The notes: generated by a model from the sequence alone, not told the origin. A DNA stretch of 36,328 nucleotides from Candidatus Saccharimonadota bacterium (GCA_007135955.1 SLHW01000025.1:1-36328); one strand, 5' to 3'. Counted from the first letter of the stretch, positions 13,833 through 22,597 are shown. Made by a program: numbers and translations.

Positions 13833-14306
13833 CTATTTCTTTGAAGTTTTTACAAAGCGAGTGTAGCCAAGAAACAGCACAACGGCAAGCGCTATCGTTA
13901 GCATCACAAAACTATGCGCTGCGTTCTCTGCTGCAAAACTGCGTCCAACGCTATATATCAAAGTAAATAAACCACCCAAGAGTACACCATCGGCAATTAC
14001 CTTCAAGCGATTATTAAAGACTAGGCTGATGGAAACCAAGCCAACTGCCATAATGAGAGTTATGATTGATACATTTTGATGGTAGTCTTGAAGCTTTGAC
14101 TGATACCGATCATACACTTGTTCGTATTCTTGCACTTCTCGTTGAAACTCATCATCGTCAGCACCATCAGAGAATATCGCTGGCTCAGGAAAAGCTGGAG
14201 TCTCAGGCTTAGGATAAAAAGTTGCAACACCGAAGCCGATAAATACTGATAGAAGAAGTCCTAGGAAAAAAGTGTATATAGTTTTTAAAAACTTAGTCTC
14301 ATTCAT
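13833..14306 (-). CDS. Conserved-type membrane protein, function unknown
   Basis: 157 residues. A first membrane segment (about 8-29) is followed by an acidic extracytoplasmic or coiled region (about 33-77, with DDDEFQREVQEYEQVYDRYQ) and then three further membrane segments. I do not recognise a named family, though similar proteins are in my memory of Saccharibacteria genomes. A -10 TATACT lies 9 bases before the ATG. It converges with the antiporter gene. No catalytic residues stand out. Confidence 0.7.
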   Translation of the reverse strand: MNETKFLKTIYTFFLGLLLSVFIGFGVATFYPKPETPAFPEPAIFSDGADDDEFQREVQEYEQVYDRYQSKLQDYHQNVSIITLIMAVGLVSISLVFNNRLKVIADGVLLGGLFTLIYSVGRSFAAENAAHSFVMLTIALAVVLFLGYTRFVKTSKK

Positions 14307-14373
14307 CTAAGCTAGAGTATAATCCTGCTATTTTGATTTAACAACATCAATCATCTTAATCATGCAGGATGGA

Positions 14374-14931
14374 TTAAATTAATGGTACGAATGCGTACCC
14401 TGCATACTCGACGACAGTGATAGTGCCTTCTGGGGACTTGTCCACCGCGAGGATGCTGTTTTGTACAGGAATAACCATACGGCCACCTAGTGTAAGCTGA
14501 CGAACGAGTTCATCCGGTAAATCGCTGGCAGCAGCACTGACTAAAATCCGGTCATAGGGAGCGTGGCTTGGTAGACCAAACACATCCCCGGCCTGATGAA
14601 ATGAAGCGTTCTCTATCTGTTGCTTCTCGCAATTTTCCCGGCCAAACTCTACCAATTCAGGTACTTTCTCGACTGCATAAACTTCACCCTGATTACCAAC
14701 CAAATACGACAACAGTGCAGTTGTCCAGCCTGAACCAGAACCAACATCAAGAATTTTTTGACCAGGCTGAACATCAAGCCATATCAACATCCGTGTTACT
14801 GTAGTCGGCTGGCTGTTCGTCTGATTATAGCCAATCGGTATCGGCGCATCATAATTAGCGGCTGATTTTTTGTCTTCTGGTAAAAAGTCTTCCCGAGGAT
14901 ACTCCTCAAAGGCTTGATTTATTCTATCCAT
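14374..14931 (-). CDS. pcm: Protein-L-isoaspartate O-methyltransferase
   Basis: 185 residues of a Rossmann-fold SAM methyltransferase. PCMT hallmarks are PIPIGYNQTNSQPTTVTRML, the SAM-binding ILDVGSGSGWTTALLSYLVG, the acidic YAVEKVPELVEF, and YDRILVSAAASDLPDELVRQL with LGGRMVIPV. The enzyme repairs isoaspartyl residues in aged proteins. It is slightly short for the family, with a trimmed N terminus. TATACT lies exactly 7 bases before the ATG with TTGTCT 16 bases further up, so translation is probably leaderless. It is divergent from the next gene. Confidence 0.92.
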   Translation of the reverse strand: MDRINQAFEEYPREDFLPEDKKSAANYDAPIPIGYNQTNSQPTTVTRMLIWLDVQPGQKILDVGSGSGWTTALLSYLVGNQGEVYAVEKVPELVEFGRENCEKQQIENASFHQAGDVFGLPSHAPYDRILVSAAASDLPDELVRQLTLGGRMVIPVQNSILAVDKSPEGTITVVEYAGYAFVPLI

Positions 14932-15005
14932 AAAAACAAGTATAAATTACTGTAGGACTGAGACAAGTACAACAGACCAACACCAAAATAGGCTAGCTAG
15001 GTGTT

Positions 15006-15677
15006 ATGCTTACATTAATGAATGCACCACGCTGGCAGCTATCACCAAAAACTATGCCATGGTTGTTATTTGCAGTCGTAGTAACTGTACCAAGCGTAGC
15101 TTGGCTACAGACTTACAACTGGGAGCCAGTGCTCACGATATCAGCAGTCTTTCCGTTACTCGGAGTGCTGGCATGGAGCATTATGTGGACACACTATGCC
15201 TACAGCTGGATGCGCCTACATTACCCTGAGGCCTACTCGGCAAATGCGTTATACGACAAAGTATCCACCTGGCTCGTACTGGGTTTGATATTGTTGCATC
15301 CAGGACTACTGGGCTGGCAACAGTACCGCTTATTTGGTGTCTTGCCACCTGACAGTTTTTATACTGGAATAGCAGAGAATCTGGAGCCTTTTGTAGCCAT
15401 TGGCGCCCTTGCACTGGTTTTATTCCTGATATACGAAGTAGTTCATCGGCTCAGACAAAAGCAAAGCATTCAAAAAATATGGGGTTGGATAAGCCTAAGC
15501 CAGCTGTTAGCAATGGTGCTCATATTCGTACATGGATTACAGGTCGGACAGATAGTGCTGTCTGGCTGGATGATTGGCTGGTGGATAATACTAGGCGTCT
15601 TGCTACTACCTGCGCTCTACAGCACTGCTATAAACGACTGGAAAGTCCAGCAACAAGCAAGTAAAATTCATCCCTAG
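15006..15677 (+). CDS. Six-TM protein resembling the ferric-reductase membrane domain
   Basis: 223 residues with six hydrophobic segments. Histidines occur where a ferric-reductase-like membrane domain binds heme: His98 in LGLILLHPGLLGW, His176 in VLIFVHGLQVG, and others at the membrane edges (His63, His72, His147). No flavin or NADPH domain is attached and none lies next to it. If it binds heme it could pass electrons to an unknown partner. The assignment rests on pattern only; an alternative is an unrelated small integral membrane protein. An ATG at 15018 is a possible shorter start. Confidence 0.5.
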   Translation: MLTLMNAPRWQLSPKTMPWLLFAVVVTVPSVAWLQTYNWEPVLTISAVFPLLGVLAWSIMWTHYAYSWMRLHYPEAYSANALYDKVSTWLVLGLILLHPGLLGWQQYRLFGVLPPDSFYTGIAENLEPFVAIGALALVLFLIYEVVHRLRQKQSIQKIWGWISLSQLLAMVLIFVHGLQVGQIVLSGWMIGWWIILGVLLLPALYSTAINDWKVQQQASKIHP

Positions 15678-15760
15678 GCCTTTTATACTAAGCAGAAATC
15701 GAGAAACAACCACTAAAAAATACATCCTACGATGCTATATCTCTGATACAATATTTGCTA

Positions 15761-16843
15761 ATGAGTAAAAAAGCGAGACAGACAAATCCGTCTAGGCCAC
15801 TTGGCATAGCAGCGCTTATTGCTGTAGGTATCGGTATATTGTTTTTGGCGCCATTCTTTGGCGTAATCGTAACATCCATTATATTAGCGTTCAGCTTTGC
15901 GCCAGTTAATCGCTGGTTTGCCAAGCGAACCAAAAACCCAAATAGCGCACCCGCTCTAACACTGCTCACTGCCTTTCTGCTCCTAATAATTCCCTTGCTG
16001 GCAGTTACTGGAATCACCGTTGCACAAACCCGAATACTCGCTACCGACCTTCAGGAGGTTGTTCAGGGCGTATCAATTGATCGTGATACCCAGCAGTTGG
16101 TTACGAGCTTAAGTGAAAGTATTACAACCTTAAGTGGTGGTGTATTTACGGTGAGCGAAGACGAAGTCATCGAGTACGCGTCTAGCGCCGGTATAGAAAT
16201 TGCCAATACAATACTTACCGGTCTTACCAACCTTATCACTAATACGCCAGCTTTTTTTGCATCTTTCATATTGTTTATATATATCTTTCTCGCAGTACTG
16301 CGATATCAAAAAGATATCCTTCACTTTCTTAAGCGGATTAACCCTCTTGGTGATGATGTGTATGAATTATTCCTGTCAAGGGCAGGTGCTATGACTAACG
16401 GTATGGTTCGCGGTCAACTCTTGATAGCTCTGGCGCAAGGAACTATCGGCATTATTACCTTTGCAATTGCTGGTATGCCCTACTTGGGTTTCTTCTTTTT
16501 GCTGCTCAGCTTCCTATCTATCATTCCGCTGGGAAGCGGTGTTATTAGTTTCCCAGTAGGCTTTATACTGCTCCTAACTGGAAATATCTGGCAAGGCTTA
16601 GTGGTGCTTCTCGGACACCTATTCATTGTGAACAATATCGATAATGTCCTACGGCCAATTCTAATACCGAAGGAGGCTCGGCTTCCAGCAGCCCTGATAC
16701 TTATTGGTGTTTTTGCTGGACTGGCAATCTTTGGATTCCTTGGGTTGTTTATTGGCCCGGTGCTTCTTATTTTGCTGCTAACTACACTTGAGGTATATGC
16801 CGCAAGTAAAGAGACTGAAAAACTAGCTCTTCAAAATAAATGA
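15761..16843 (+). CDS. PerM/AI-2E-family transporter
   Basis: 360 residues from ATG 15761; a TTG at 15755 is less likely because TACAAT (15747-15752) ends 8 bases before the ATG. It has about eight membrane segments, with a soluble region after the third (around 95-145) and the family's C-terminal pattern LPLLSFLSIIPLGSGVISFPVG-like stretch, then HLFIVNNIDNVLRPILIPK and LFIGPVLLIL. Members include PerM and TqsA, linked to permease or autoinducer efflux functions. The stop overlaps the CDF gene start (ATGA), and a TVP38 gene follows in the same way, giving a three-gene membrane operon. Substrate unknown. Confidence 0.85.
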   Translation: MSKKARQTNPSRPLGIAALIAVGIGILFLAPFFGVIVTSIILAFSFAPVNRWFAKRTKNPNSAPALTLLTAFLLLIIPLLAVTGITVAQTRILATDLQEVVQGVSIDRDTQQLVTSLSESITTLSGGVFTVSEDEVIEYASSAGIEIANTILTGLTNLITNTPAFFASFILFIYIFLAVLRYQKDILHFLKRINPLGDDVYELFLSRAGAMTNGMVRGQLLIALAQGTIGIITFAIAGMPYLGFFFLLLSFLSIIPLGSGVISFPVGFILLLTGNIWQGLVVLLGHLFIVNNIDNVLRPILIPKEARLPAALILIGVFAGLAIFGFLGLFIGPVLLILLLTTLEVYAASKETEKLALQNK

Positions 16844-17808
16844 TTCCACCCAATCAGTCAAACAGGCCACTCATTAAAGATACTAAAGTTGTTGGTACAT
16901 CATTTGTAGTAAGCATCTCTGATGTCTTGATAAACGCTGTTGTGGCTGCCGTCACCGGAAGTGTTGTTATGTTGTCACAGGCGCTGCAAGGCTTTTCTGA
17001 TCTTGTTACAACCGGCTTACTTTACCGTGGAGTAAAGGTCAGCAAGCGTAAGCGTGACGAAAAGCATCATTTTGGCTATGGCAGAGAATTATTTTTTTGG
17101 GTGATTATTGCTGGAGTGTTCATGTTTTTTGGTACTGGTATGTTGTCAGTATATTTTGGCCTGCAGCAAATACTTAACCCACAACCACTTGATGATATTT
17201 CAATTGCAATAGTGGTGTTAATAATCAGTTTAGTAGCTAATTCGTACGCCTTCTCACTGAGCGTACGACGGCTAAAGCACAGCTCAGCCAAAACATCCCT
17301 CATACAGCACATCCGCTCATCATCGATGATTGAAACCAAATCAACATTTTTAATAGATTTCCTAGGAACCCTTGCGGCCATAATTGGCCTCATTGCAATA
17401 TCTTCATTCATACTAACCGGAAACAGCCAATTCGATGGTCTTGGTGGATTAACAATTGGGCTTTTAATGATGATAGGCTCAATTATGATTATCACAGACG
17501 TAAAAGGTTTAATTGTTGGACGAGCCGTGTCACGAGAGGTAGCTCAAAAGATAAATGTTGCTGCGCTCAGCGTTCAGCATGTTGAGAGGATACTTGATTT
17601 ACGAACAACCTATATTGGTTCTGCAAGGTTACTTATTATTATCGAGGTGCATCTTGACGATCACCTAACTACAAACGAAATCGAGCTCATAAGTGATGAG
17701 ATTAAGTCAGCCATTAAGCTAGATGTCCCTCATGCCCATATCATACAAGTTGAAATTGAGACACCTGACGAAGAGCTAAATCTAGCGGGAAACAGAGAAA
17801 AGCTATGA
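16840..17808 (+). CDS. Cation diffusion facilitator (CDF) metal exporter
   Basis: 322 residues. The N-terminal six-TM domain contains the first metal-site region LSQALQGFSDLVTTGLL and the signature HHFGYGRELFFW, and the second half of the metal site is in the ETKSTFLIDFLGTLAAIIG segment. The C-terminal cytoplasmic ferredoxin-like domain (about 225-310) carries EVHLDDHLTTNEIEL and HAHIIQVEIETP. CDF proteins export Zn2+, Mn2+ or Fe2+ against H+. ATGA overlaps on both sides couple it to PerM and TVP38 genes. The exact metal cannot be read from the sequence. Confidence 0.9.
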   Translation: MIPPNQSNRPLIKDTKVVGTSFVVSISDVLINAVVAAVTGSVVMLSQALQGFSDLVTTGLLYRGVKVSKRKRDEKHHFGYGRELFFWVIIAGVFMFFGTGMLSVYFGLQQILNPQPLDDISIAIVVLIISLVANSYAFSLSVRRLKHSSAKTSLIQHIRSSSMIETKSTFLIDFLGTLAAIIGLIAISSFILTGNSQFDGLGGLTIGLLMMIGSIMIITDVKGLIVGRAVSREVAQKINVAALSVQHVERILDLRTTYIGSARLLIIIEVHLDDHLTTNEIELISDEIKSAIKLDVPHAHIIQVEIETPDEELNLAGNREKL

Positions 17809-18482
17809 ACCGAGAAAGGGTACAATTTTTCATATTTGTAGTTATCATAGTTACTGCGTTTGTTTTAGTTGACCGCTTTGATGTATTTGGAAAAGAGAAC
17901 ATCGAGCTTTGGCAACAGTGGATTAATTCTCTTGGATTGCTCGCACCAGTTGGATTTACTGTTATCTATACCATTGGATCGATGCTCTTCTTGCCCGGTA
18001 CAATATTCACCCTTTTGGGCGGAGCAGCATTCGGTGTATTCTGGGGTAGCGTCTTAAGTATAATAGCTTCAACTACCGGTGCTATTGCAGCCTATTGGAT
18101 TGCTCGAAAATTAGGAAAAACTACCGTGGATGCATTCGTTGAAAACAAGTTTAAGCGTATCACCGACTATAACGACCAGGTTGAAAAAAATGGTTTCCTG
18201 ACTGTTTTACTACTAAGAATTACCCCGCTCATTCCTTATAATGGCCTGAACTTTGCGCTCGCTTACTCCCCAGTTCGCTTACGAGACTATGCACTAGCAA
18301 CCCTAATCGGCAATGCACCAAGCATTGTTGCCTATGTGTATCTTGGTGAAGCAATTGCATCGTTATCTGCTACCAATATCACGTATGCCGTTATTGGCAT
18401 TGCTGTCTATATGCTACTAACCTGGCGCTTGGCCAAGCGACTAAACCAACCAGCTAACGATAAAAATCAGCCTCAAGGCTAA
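17805..18482 (+). CDS. TVP38/TMEM64 (VTT domain) membrane protein
   Basis: 225 residues. The VTT/SNARE-associated core is clear: FLPGTIFTLLGGAAFGVFWGSV, then TGAIAAYWIARKLGK, then the re-entrant LRITPLIPYNGLNFALAYSP. Related bacterial DedA/TVP38 proteins are involved in lipid-carrier or phospholipid scrambling and membrane homeostasis. Last gene of the PerM-CDF-TVP38 unit, overlapping by ATGA. A weak AGCC-TCAA-GGCT stem spans its stop codon. Confidence 0.88.
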   Translation: MNRERVQFFIFVVIIVTAFVLVDRFDVFGKENIELWQQWINSLGLLAPVGFTVIYTIGSMLFLPGTIFTLLGGAAFGVFWGSVLSIIASTTGAIAAYWIARKLGKTTVDAFVENKFKRITDYNDQVEKNGFLTVLLLRITPLIPYNGLNFALAYSPVRLRDYALATLIGNAPSIVAYVYLGEAIASLSATNITYAVIGIAVYMLLTWRLAKRLNQPANDKNQPQG

Positions 18483-18848
18483 TTTTCTGTTAGACTAGAA
18501 TTCAGTTTAAAGACTAGCGGCCCTGATAATATCTTGCCTACGTGTCACAAGCGATCCTGTTGTAGCCCTTGCACCAATATAAAACTACTCGCCACAGTAA
18601 GTATTAAAACGATTATCCTAAAAAGAGTAGCGGTAAGCGCTATAGAGACTTAGCCAGTAAATGTATGTAAAGGGTAGTAACTAGGTTAGAAAAGTTACCC
18701 GTGAAATATTAAATTGCATTAGTTATTAAGAGCTGACTAGAAAGATAAGCAATCTCATTCTGGTAGCTTACTACAAAAGAAAACCTACCGGCATATTTTA
18801 TCGACAGGTGCTTCATTTGCATAGACTTGCTAAGGTATAATAAAGCAT
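18483..18848. other. Intergenic region without a supported gene
   Basis: 366 bases. I find no coding frame with a start signal, no tRNA and no recognised RNA motif. A GGGTAgtaACT...AGTTACCC stem with a 3-base bulge is present in the middle, without a T-run. The last bases hold the TATAAT (18836-18841) serving the zinc-ribbon gene. Confidence 0.5.
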
Positions 18849-19601
18849 ATGCCTCAAAAATATTGCACCAACTGCGGTAAGACAATTCATAAATCAGCCA
18901 ACTACTGCCAGTTCTGTGGTGCTGCTCAACAATGGTTTGAAGCATTAGCCCAACAGGCGATAGCCAAGCAATCTGTTCTCAATCAGGCTACTGAAATCCA
19001 TGATAACCACCAGAAGGCTACGGACCATGATCATACTCGTAATCACGATTCGGGCGAGCCTAAAAATACTGAGAAGAAACAAAAAACTATCGAAAAACAA
19101 CGGCTTTGCCAACGAGCTGTTTGGTCATTTTATTTAAGTTATATTGCCAAGACAAGCCTGCTGTTCTTTCTATTTGTTGTCGGCGTTGTATTTGAGCCAT
19201 TGTTGTTTGGTTTATTGCTCGGAGCCTATCTCATTATCTTATACCTAATTGCTATCACGGTGCATCAAAATTACTATTACGAAGTGAACACTTCAGCTTT
19301 TCGTAAAGAGTATGGCGTTGTACACAAAACTGACGTTACTATTCCATTCAACCGAATCCAGAATGTCAATATCACTCGCAGTCTGAGCGATAGAGTCTTG
19401 GGTCTTGCGCGGGTGGACATTGAGAGCGCCGGTAGCTCATCGACAACTAGCCGTAGTGTTGGAGGCGGTAGTAGCACTAAGTCTGAAGGCCACTTGCCTG
19501 GCGTGACTATTCCGCAAGCCAAGGCTATACACGATCTGCTAATTGAAAAATTTGGTGACTTTCAGCAATACCCGGGATCTGCTAACTCAGGCAACCCGTA
19601 G
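18849..19601 (+). CDS. Zinc-ribbon membrane protein with bPH2 domain
   Basis: 250 residues. An N-terminal zinc ribbon uses CTNCG and CQFCG (Cys6, 9, 20, 23). A polar, His/Asp-rich linker (about 36-82) leads to two membrane segments (about 95-138) and a bacterial PH (YdbS/YdbT-type bPH2) domain at about 143-240, with FRKEYGVVHKTDVTIPFNRIQNV and RVDIESAGSS. Functions of such proteins are unknown; they are often membrane-stress related. TATAAT ends 7 bases before the ATG, so it is likely leaderless. It converges with the K+ channel gene. Confidence 0.85.
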   Translation: MPQKYCTNCGKTIHKSANYCQFCGAAQQWFEALAQQAIAKQSVLNQATEIHDNHQKATDHDHTRNHDSGEPKNTEKKQKTIEKQRLCQRAVWSFYLSYIAKTSLLFFLFVVGVVFEPLLFGLLLGAYLIILYLIAITVHQNYYYEVNTSAFRKEYGVVHKTDVTIPFNRIQNVNITRSLSDRVLGLARVDIESAGSSSTTSRSVGGGSSTKSEGHLPGVTIPQAKAIHDLLIEKFGDFQQYPGSANSGNP

Positions 19602-19605
19602 ATAA

Positions 19606-20295
19606 CTAGTCATCTGTATTGCTTGTAGCTGTTGAGGTTACTAAGAAATAATTACTAACAATACCGACTACAGTTCCAATTAAAGCAAGCCCAAATATCA
19701 TCAAGACCATAGCAATCACCCGACCTTCTAGTGTCAGCGGGTATATGTCACCATAGCCGACGCTCGTCGCAGTCACTATCGCCCACCAGGTGGCGTCAAA
19801 GAAACTATCAACATCAGGATTAGTTGCTTGTTCAAATTGATAAAAGCTAGCTGCCCCAGTGAAAACGATGATGGTAGCAAAAAGCGCGATAAAAATATAA
19901 CGCGAACTGTGTCGTGATACTAATTCAGTCCGCTCGCTTAATGCTTTAATTCGAGCATACAGTCGAACAATACGGAGTAATCGCAGTAGTTGAATTGAGC
20001 GGAGTGCCTGAAAGGTAGTTTGTGTTACTGGTATCGAAGCTAGTAATAGGTACCAGTTTTTTTGAAAATACTTTTTCTTGTCGTTTGCCATAGCTAATTC
20101 GTATCCAAAATCAGCGAGGAAAATCATTGCGATAATCAGATCTAGTGCATATACCAATCTAGTTTGTTCGGTAGCTAATTCTAAGCTTAGCTCTAGTATC
20201 AACAGCCCTGCGGAAAGTAGTGCCAATGTAGCAATTACAAGATCCCGCCAAAGCGACTGTCGATGCGGCAAAAGCTGTACCACTAATGATTTCAT
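19606..20295 (-). CDS. Voltage-gated-type K+ channel (6TM, Kv-like)
   Basis: 229 residues. A voltage-sensor-like domain is followed by the pore. S4 carries arginines at regular spacing (Arg99, 105, 108, 111, 115 in LRSIQLLRLLRIVRLYARI). The selectivity filter is TSVGYGD (177-183), preceded by the pore helix FFDATWWAIVTA. The C-terminal tail after S6 is only about 15 residues, with no RCK or cyclic-nucleotide domain. A TACACT -10 ends 7 bases before the ATG. This is a complete small bacterial Kv channel, presumably setting membrane potential. Confidence 0.92.
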   Translation of the reverse strand: MKSLVVQLLPHRQSLWRDLVIATLALLSAGLLILELSLELATEQTRLVYALDLIIAMIFLADFGYELAMANDKKKYFQKNWYLLLASIPVTQTTFQALRSIQLLRLLRIVRLYARIKALSERTELVSRHSSRYIFIALFATIIVFTGAASFYQFEQATNPDVDSFFDATWWAIVTATSVGYGDIYPLTLEGRVIAMVLMIFGLALIGTVVGIVSNYFLVTSTATSNTDD

Positions 20296-20348
20296 TACCT
20301 ATAGTGTAGCAAACCTTAAGGATAATTCGGCTACTTTGACAATCCAAT

Positions 20349-20723
20349 TCAATTCGGGAACGATTTAGTCATGCCGCTCAGGGCAATGACACCCATCGAT
20401 TGCGTCTTCGCTGCTTCCGACTCAGGGAAAAAATTAGACATTTCCTCCATTATTGCTCCAGTGTTTGGCCGGAAGTCAGGGTTGGCTTCTTGCACCATAT
20501 AAACAAAGTCTGCCACCATAGCTTGTGCCTGATCTGGACATTCGATACCATATACCCTCAACAAATCTGGCAACATCTGCTCGACTTGCCTGGTATCAGC
20601 ACTGTCGTAGAGTTGACTCTCTTCTTTTACTCTTGCTGGTTCCGCCAACTCAACTACTTCGCTTGAATCGCCCAGAGTAGGCCGAGTAGTCCTTGCTTCG
20701 AAACTTGCTTCATGAAAACCCAT
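20349..20723 (-). CDS. Unknown soluble protein behind a leader terminator
   Basis: 124 residues, acidic, with no membrane segment. The first 45 residues look disordered (ARTTRPTLGDSSEVVELAEP); the rest is helical (TRQVEQMLPDLLRVYG, QAMVADFVYMVQEANPDF, GAIMEEMSNFFP). I do not recognise it. A strong AAGGAGG Shine-Dalgarno precedes the ATG. An intrinsic terminator and a 27-codon reading frame lie immediately upstream on the same strand, so expression probably needs read-through or a second promoter. It may be functionally tied to the small peptide. Confidence 0.7.
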   Translation of the reverse strand: MGFHEASFEARTTRPTLGDSSEVVELAEPARVKEESQLYDSADTRQVEQMLPDLLRVYGIECPDQAQAMVADFVYMVQEANPDFRPNTGAIMEEMSNFFPESEAAKTQSMGVIALSGMTKSFPN

Positions 20724-20744
20724 ACTATTTCCTCCTTATAAATT

Positions 20745-20779
20745 AAAAAACTCCGAGTTTCTTGGTTGAAACTTCGGAG
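20745..20779 (-). terminator. Intrinsic terminator upstream of the 124-residue gene
   Basis: On the minus strand the stem arms (20768-20779 and 20751-20761) pair over 11 bp with a one-base bulge and a 6-base loop, directly followed by six T residues (20745-20750). It lies between the small peptide frame (ending at 20809) and the Shine-Dalgarno at 20731-20735. Confidence 0.85.
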
Positions 20780-20808
20780 GATGTATTTTGTTTTACTTAC
20801 TTATGTAT

Positions 20809-20892
20809 TTATGAAGCTTCAACCATAGCAATATCACCAATTAGCTCAATAATAATTGCTAGTAACTGGTGAAAGGCTGTTGTAGCATTCAT
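20809..20892 (-). CDS. Putative 27-residue hydrophobic peptide
   Basis: An ATG-to-TAA frame of 27 codons begins MNATTAFHQLLAIIIELIGD and ends IAMVEAS. A well-spaced promoter is placed so that transcription would start at this ATG, and the transcript would end at the terminator about 30 bases after the stop. It has one hydrophobic helix with acidic residues. Possibilities are a leader peptide controlling the terminator, a small membrane peptide, or a signal or toxic peptide. The frame is too short to be judged by coding statistics, so the support is promoter, start and terminator placement. Confidence 0.5.
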   Translation of the reverse strand: MNATTAFHQLLAIIIELIGDIAMVEAS

Positions 20893-20899
20893 GTCATAA

Positions 20900-20928
20900 G
20901 TTATACGCAATTAAAGGTTCGTGGTCAA
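20900..20928 (-). promoter_or_regulatory. Promoter of the 27-codon frame
   Basis: Minus-strand TTGACC (20923-20928), a 17-base spacer and TATAAC (20900-20905). The -10 ends 7 bases before the ATG at 20892, the same spacing seen at many other genes in this window. Confidence 0.65.
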
Positions 20929-20985
20929 GCTTATTATATTTTAGAGTGAATAACCTTAGAAGAATGCATGAAATATATTGAGAGT

Positions 20986-21333
20986 TTAGAAGTGCCCTAT
21001 TTCTTTTTGGATAGTGGCTTCGTACTCAGGAAAATATCTAGAGATAACCGGCAGATCGAATTCAGCAAGGATTGACTCTTTTGGTTCGCGTTCGAGCAAA
21101 AAATGAAATGATTGAATTATTACCGTCTCGACTGACGCTGCTCCATTGGTCAATTCTTCAAAATAACTCCTTGAAATATGAACACTATGCTCAGTCTTGG
21201 ATCCGTCTGGTGAAGCAACGACAACCTTAAAAATCGCCCCTGGAAAATCTTGCTGCTGAGTAACTGTCACCGTATGATCTGAGCTATTCAACTTTCGTAT
21301 CCCGCTTGATGGTTTGATTACGATCTGGCCCAA
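20986..21333 (-). CDS. Unknown protein following purA
   Basis: Up to 115 residues. A beta-rich N-terminal half (HTVTVTQQQD, AIFKVVVASPDGSKTEHSVHIS) is followed by helices (SYFEELTNGAASVETVIIQSFHFLLE) and a tail PVISRYFPEYE. I do not recognise a named family. The ATG at 21333 would overlap purA by 50 bases; a TTG at 21291 or GTG a few codons later would remove most of the overlap. No Shine-Dalgarno decides between them. It is probably cotranscribed with purA. Confidence 0.65.
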   Translation of the reverse strand: MGQIVIKPSSGIRKLNSSDHTVTVTQQQDFPGAIFKVVVASPDGSKTEHSVHISRSYFEELTNGAASVETVIIQSFHFLLEREPKESILAEFDLPVISRYFPEYEATIQKEIGHF

Positions 21334-22573
21334 CCGATACTATTGAAATTGGTAGTTTAAGTTCGTCTTCAATTAATGTAATGTAGTCTTTCATTGTATT
21401 CGGTAAATCATTCCACTCTTTTGCTGATGTGACATCCTCTTGCCAGCCAGTAACCGCTTGATATGCCGGACTGACTGTCGACTGACTTACGTCATAAGGA
21501 AAAGAGTTGGTGACTTCTCCATTTACTCCATTGTAGGCAGTTGCAATCTGTAGCGTATCAAAGCCAGACAGTACATCACCCTTCATCATAAATAATTTTG
21601 TGACTCCATTAATCATGCAGGCGTACCGCAGAGCGACTAGGTCAAGCCAACCACAGCGACGTTCCCGACCGGTAGTTGCGCCAAACTCGTGGCCATTCTT
21701 TTGGATAGTTTCGCCTGTTTCGTCAAAAAGCTCAGATGGGAATGGTCCTCCGCCAACCCGAGTACAATACGCCTTGAAAACTCCGAAGACGTCACCAATA
21801 GCACTCGGTGGCACCCCTAGGCCAGTACAAACACCGCCTGTGATGGTATGCGAAGAAGTGACGTAGGGATATGACCCATAACTTATATCCAGTAAGGTGC
21901 CTTGAGCTCCTTCAGCTAAAACGCGCTTTCCCTTTGAGAGTTGATCATTGAGGAAGTAACTATCGTCGACCTGTGGAATTTCGCGTAGCTGAGTAATCGC
22001 TTCGTGCCACTCGATCATGGCTGACCCTAAATCATATTCGCTATAGTCAAGCCATTCAAGCTGCTGCTGATGGCGATCAATTAGCGCCTGTAGTCGCTCA
22101 TCAAAATCTGGCAAAAGAATGTCACCGACTCGTAGCCCATGTCTAGACACTTTGTCTGTATATGCTGGGCCAATACCACGAAGTGTACTGCCGATTGCCT
22201 GTTTGCCTTTACGCCTCTCATAGGCAGCGTCGAGAAAGCGATGAGTAGGTAAAATCAAGTGAGTTTTTTGCGCAATCTTCAAACGATCTACAATTGAAAA
22301 CCCACCTTCAGCCACCTCGGCAATCTCAGCCGCCAGCACTACTGGATCTAGCACCATGCCATTACCGATTAGGTTGACGGTATTTTCTTGGAAAATCCCT
22401 GAAGGAAGACAGTGAAGTACATACTTCTTGTCATCAAATACAAGTGTGTGACCAGCATTTGGCCCACCCTGAAAACGGACAATTACATCGTATGTAGGAG
22501 CTAAGACATCAACAACCTTGCCCTTGCCTTCATCGCCCCATTGCAACCCCAATAATACGTCTATCTTGCTCAT
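21284..22573 (-). CDS. purA: Adenylosuccinate synthetase
   Basis: 429 residues, full length. Hallmarks are the N-terminal LGLQWGDEGKGKVVDVL (GTP and catalytic Asp/His region), GPNAGHTLVF, LPSGI, the IMP-binding GTLRGIGPAYTDK, and TTGRERRCGWLDLVALRYA near the middle. It makes adenylosuccinate from IMP, aspartate and GTP. purB is not in the window, so the pathway cannot be judged here. In genomes that lack de novo purine synthesis it would serve IMP salvage. TATACT (22581-22586) ends 7 bases before the ATG, so a leaderless start is likely even though a DUF3467-like gene lies just upstream. Confidence 0.95.
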   Translation of the reverse strand: MSKIDVLLGLQWGDEGKGKVVDVLAPTYDVIVRFQGGPNAGHTLVFDDKKYVLHCLPSGIFQENTVNLIGNGMVLDPVVLAAEIAEVAEGGFSIVDRLKIAQKTHLILPTHRFLDAAYERRKGKQAIGSTLRGIGPAYTDKVSRHGLRVGDILLPDFDERLQALIDRHQQQLEWLDYSEYDLGSAMIEWHEAITQLREIPQVDDSYFLNDQLSKGKRVLAEGAQGTLLDISYGSYPYVTSSHTITGGVCTGLGVPPSAIGDVFGVFKAYCTRVGGGPFPSELFDETGETIQKNGHEFGATTGRERRCGWLDLVALRYACMINGVTKLFMMKGDVLSGFDTLQIATAYNGVNGEVTNSFPYDVSQSTVSPAYQAVTGWQEDVTSAKEWNDLPNTMKDYITLIEDELKLPISIVSVGPDRNQTIKRDTKVE

Positions 22574-22597
22574 TAGCTGAAGTATACCAGTTTCGGA

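Noticed and set aside
18469..18486. Intrinsic terminator after the TVP38 gene
   Set aside because: The stem is only AGCC-TCAA-GGCT with a broken T-run; too weak to list.
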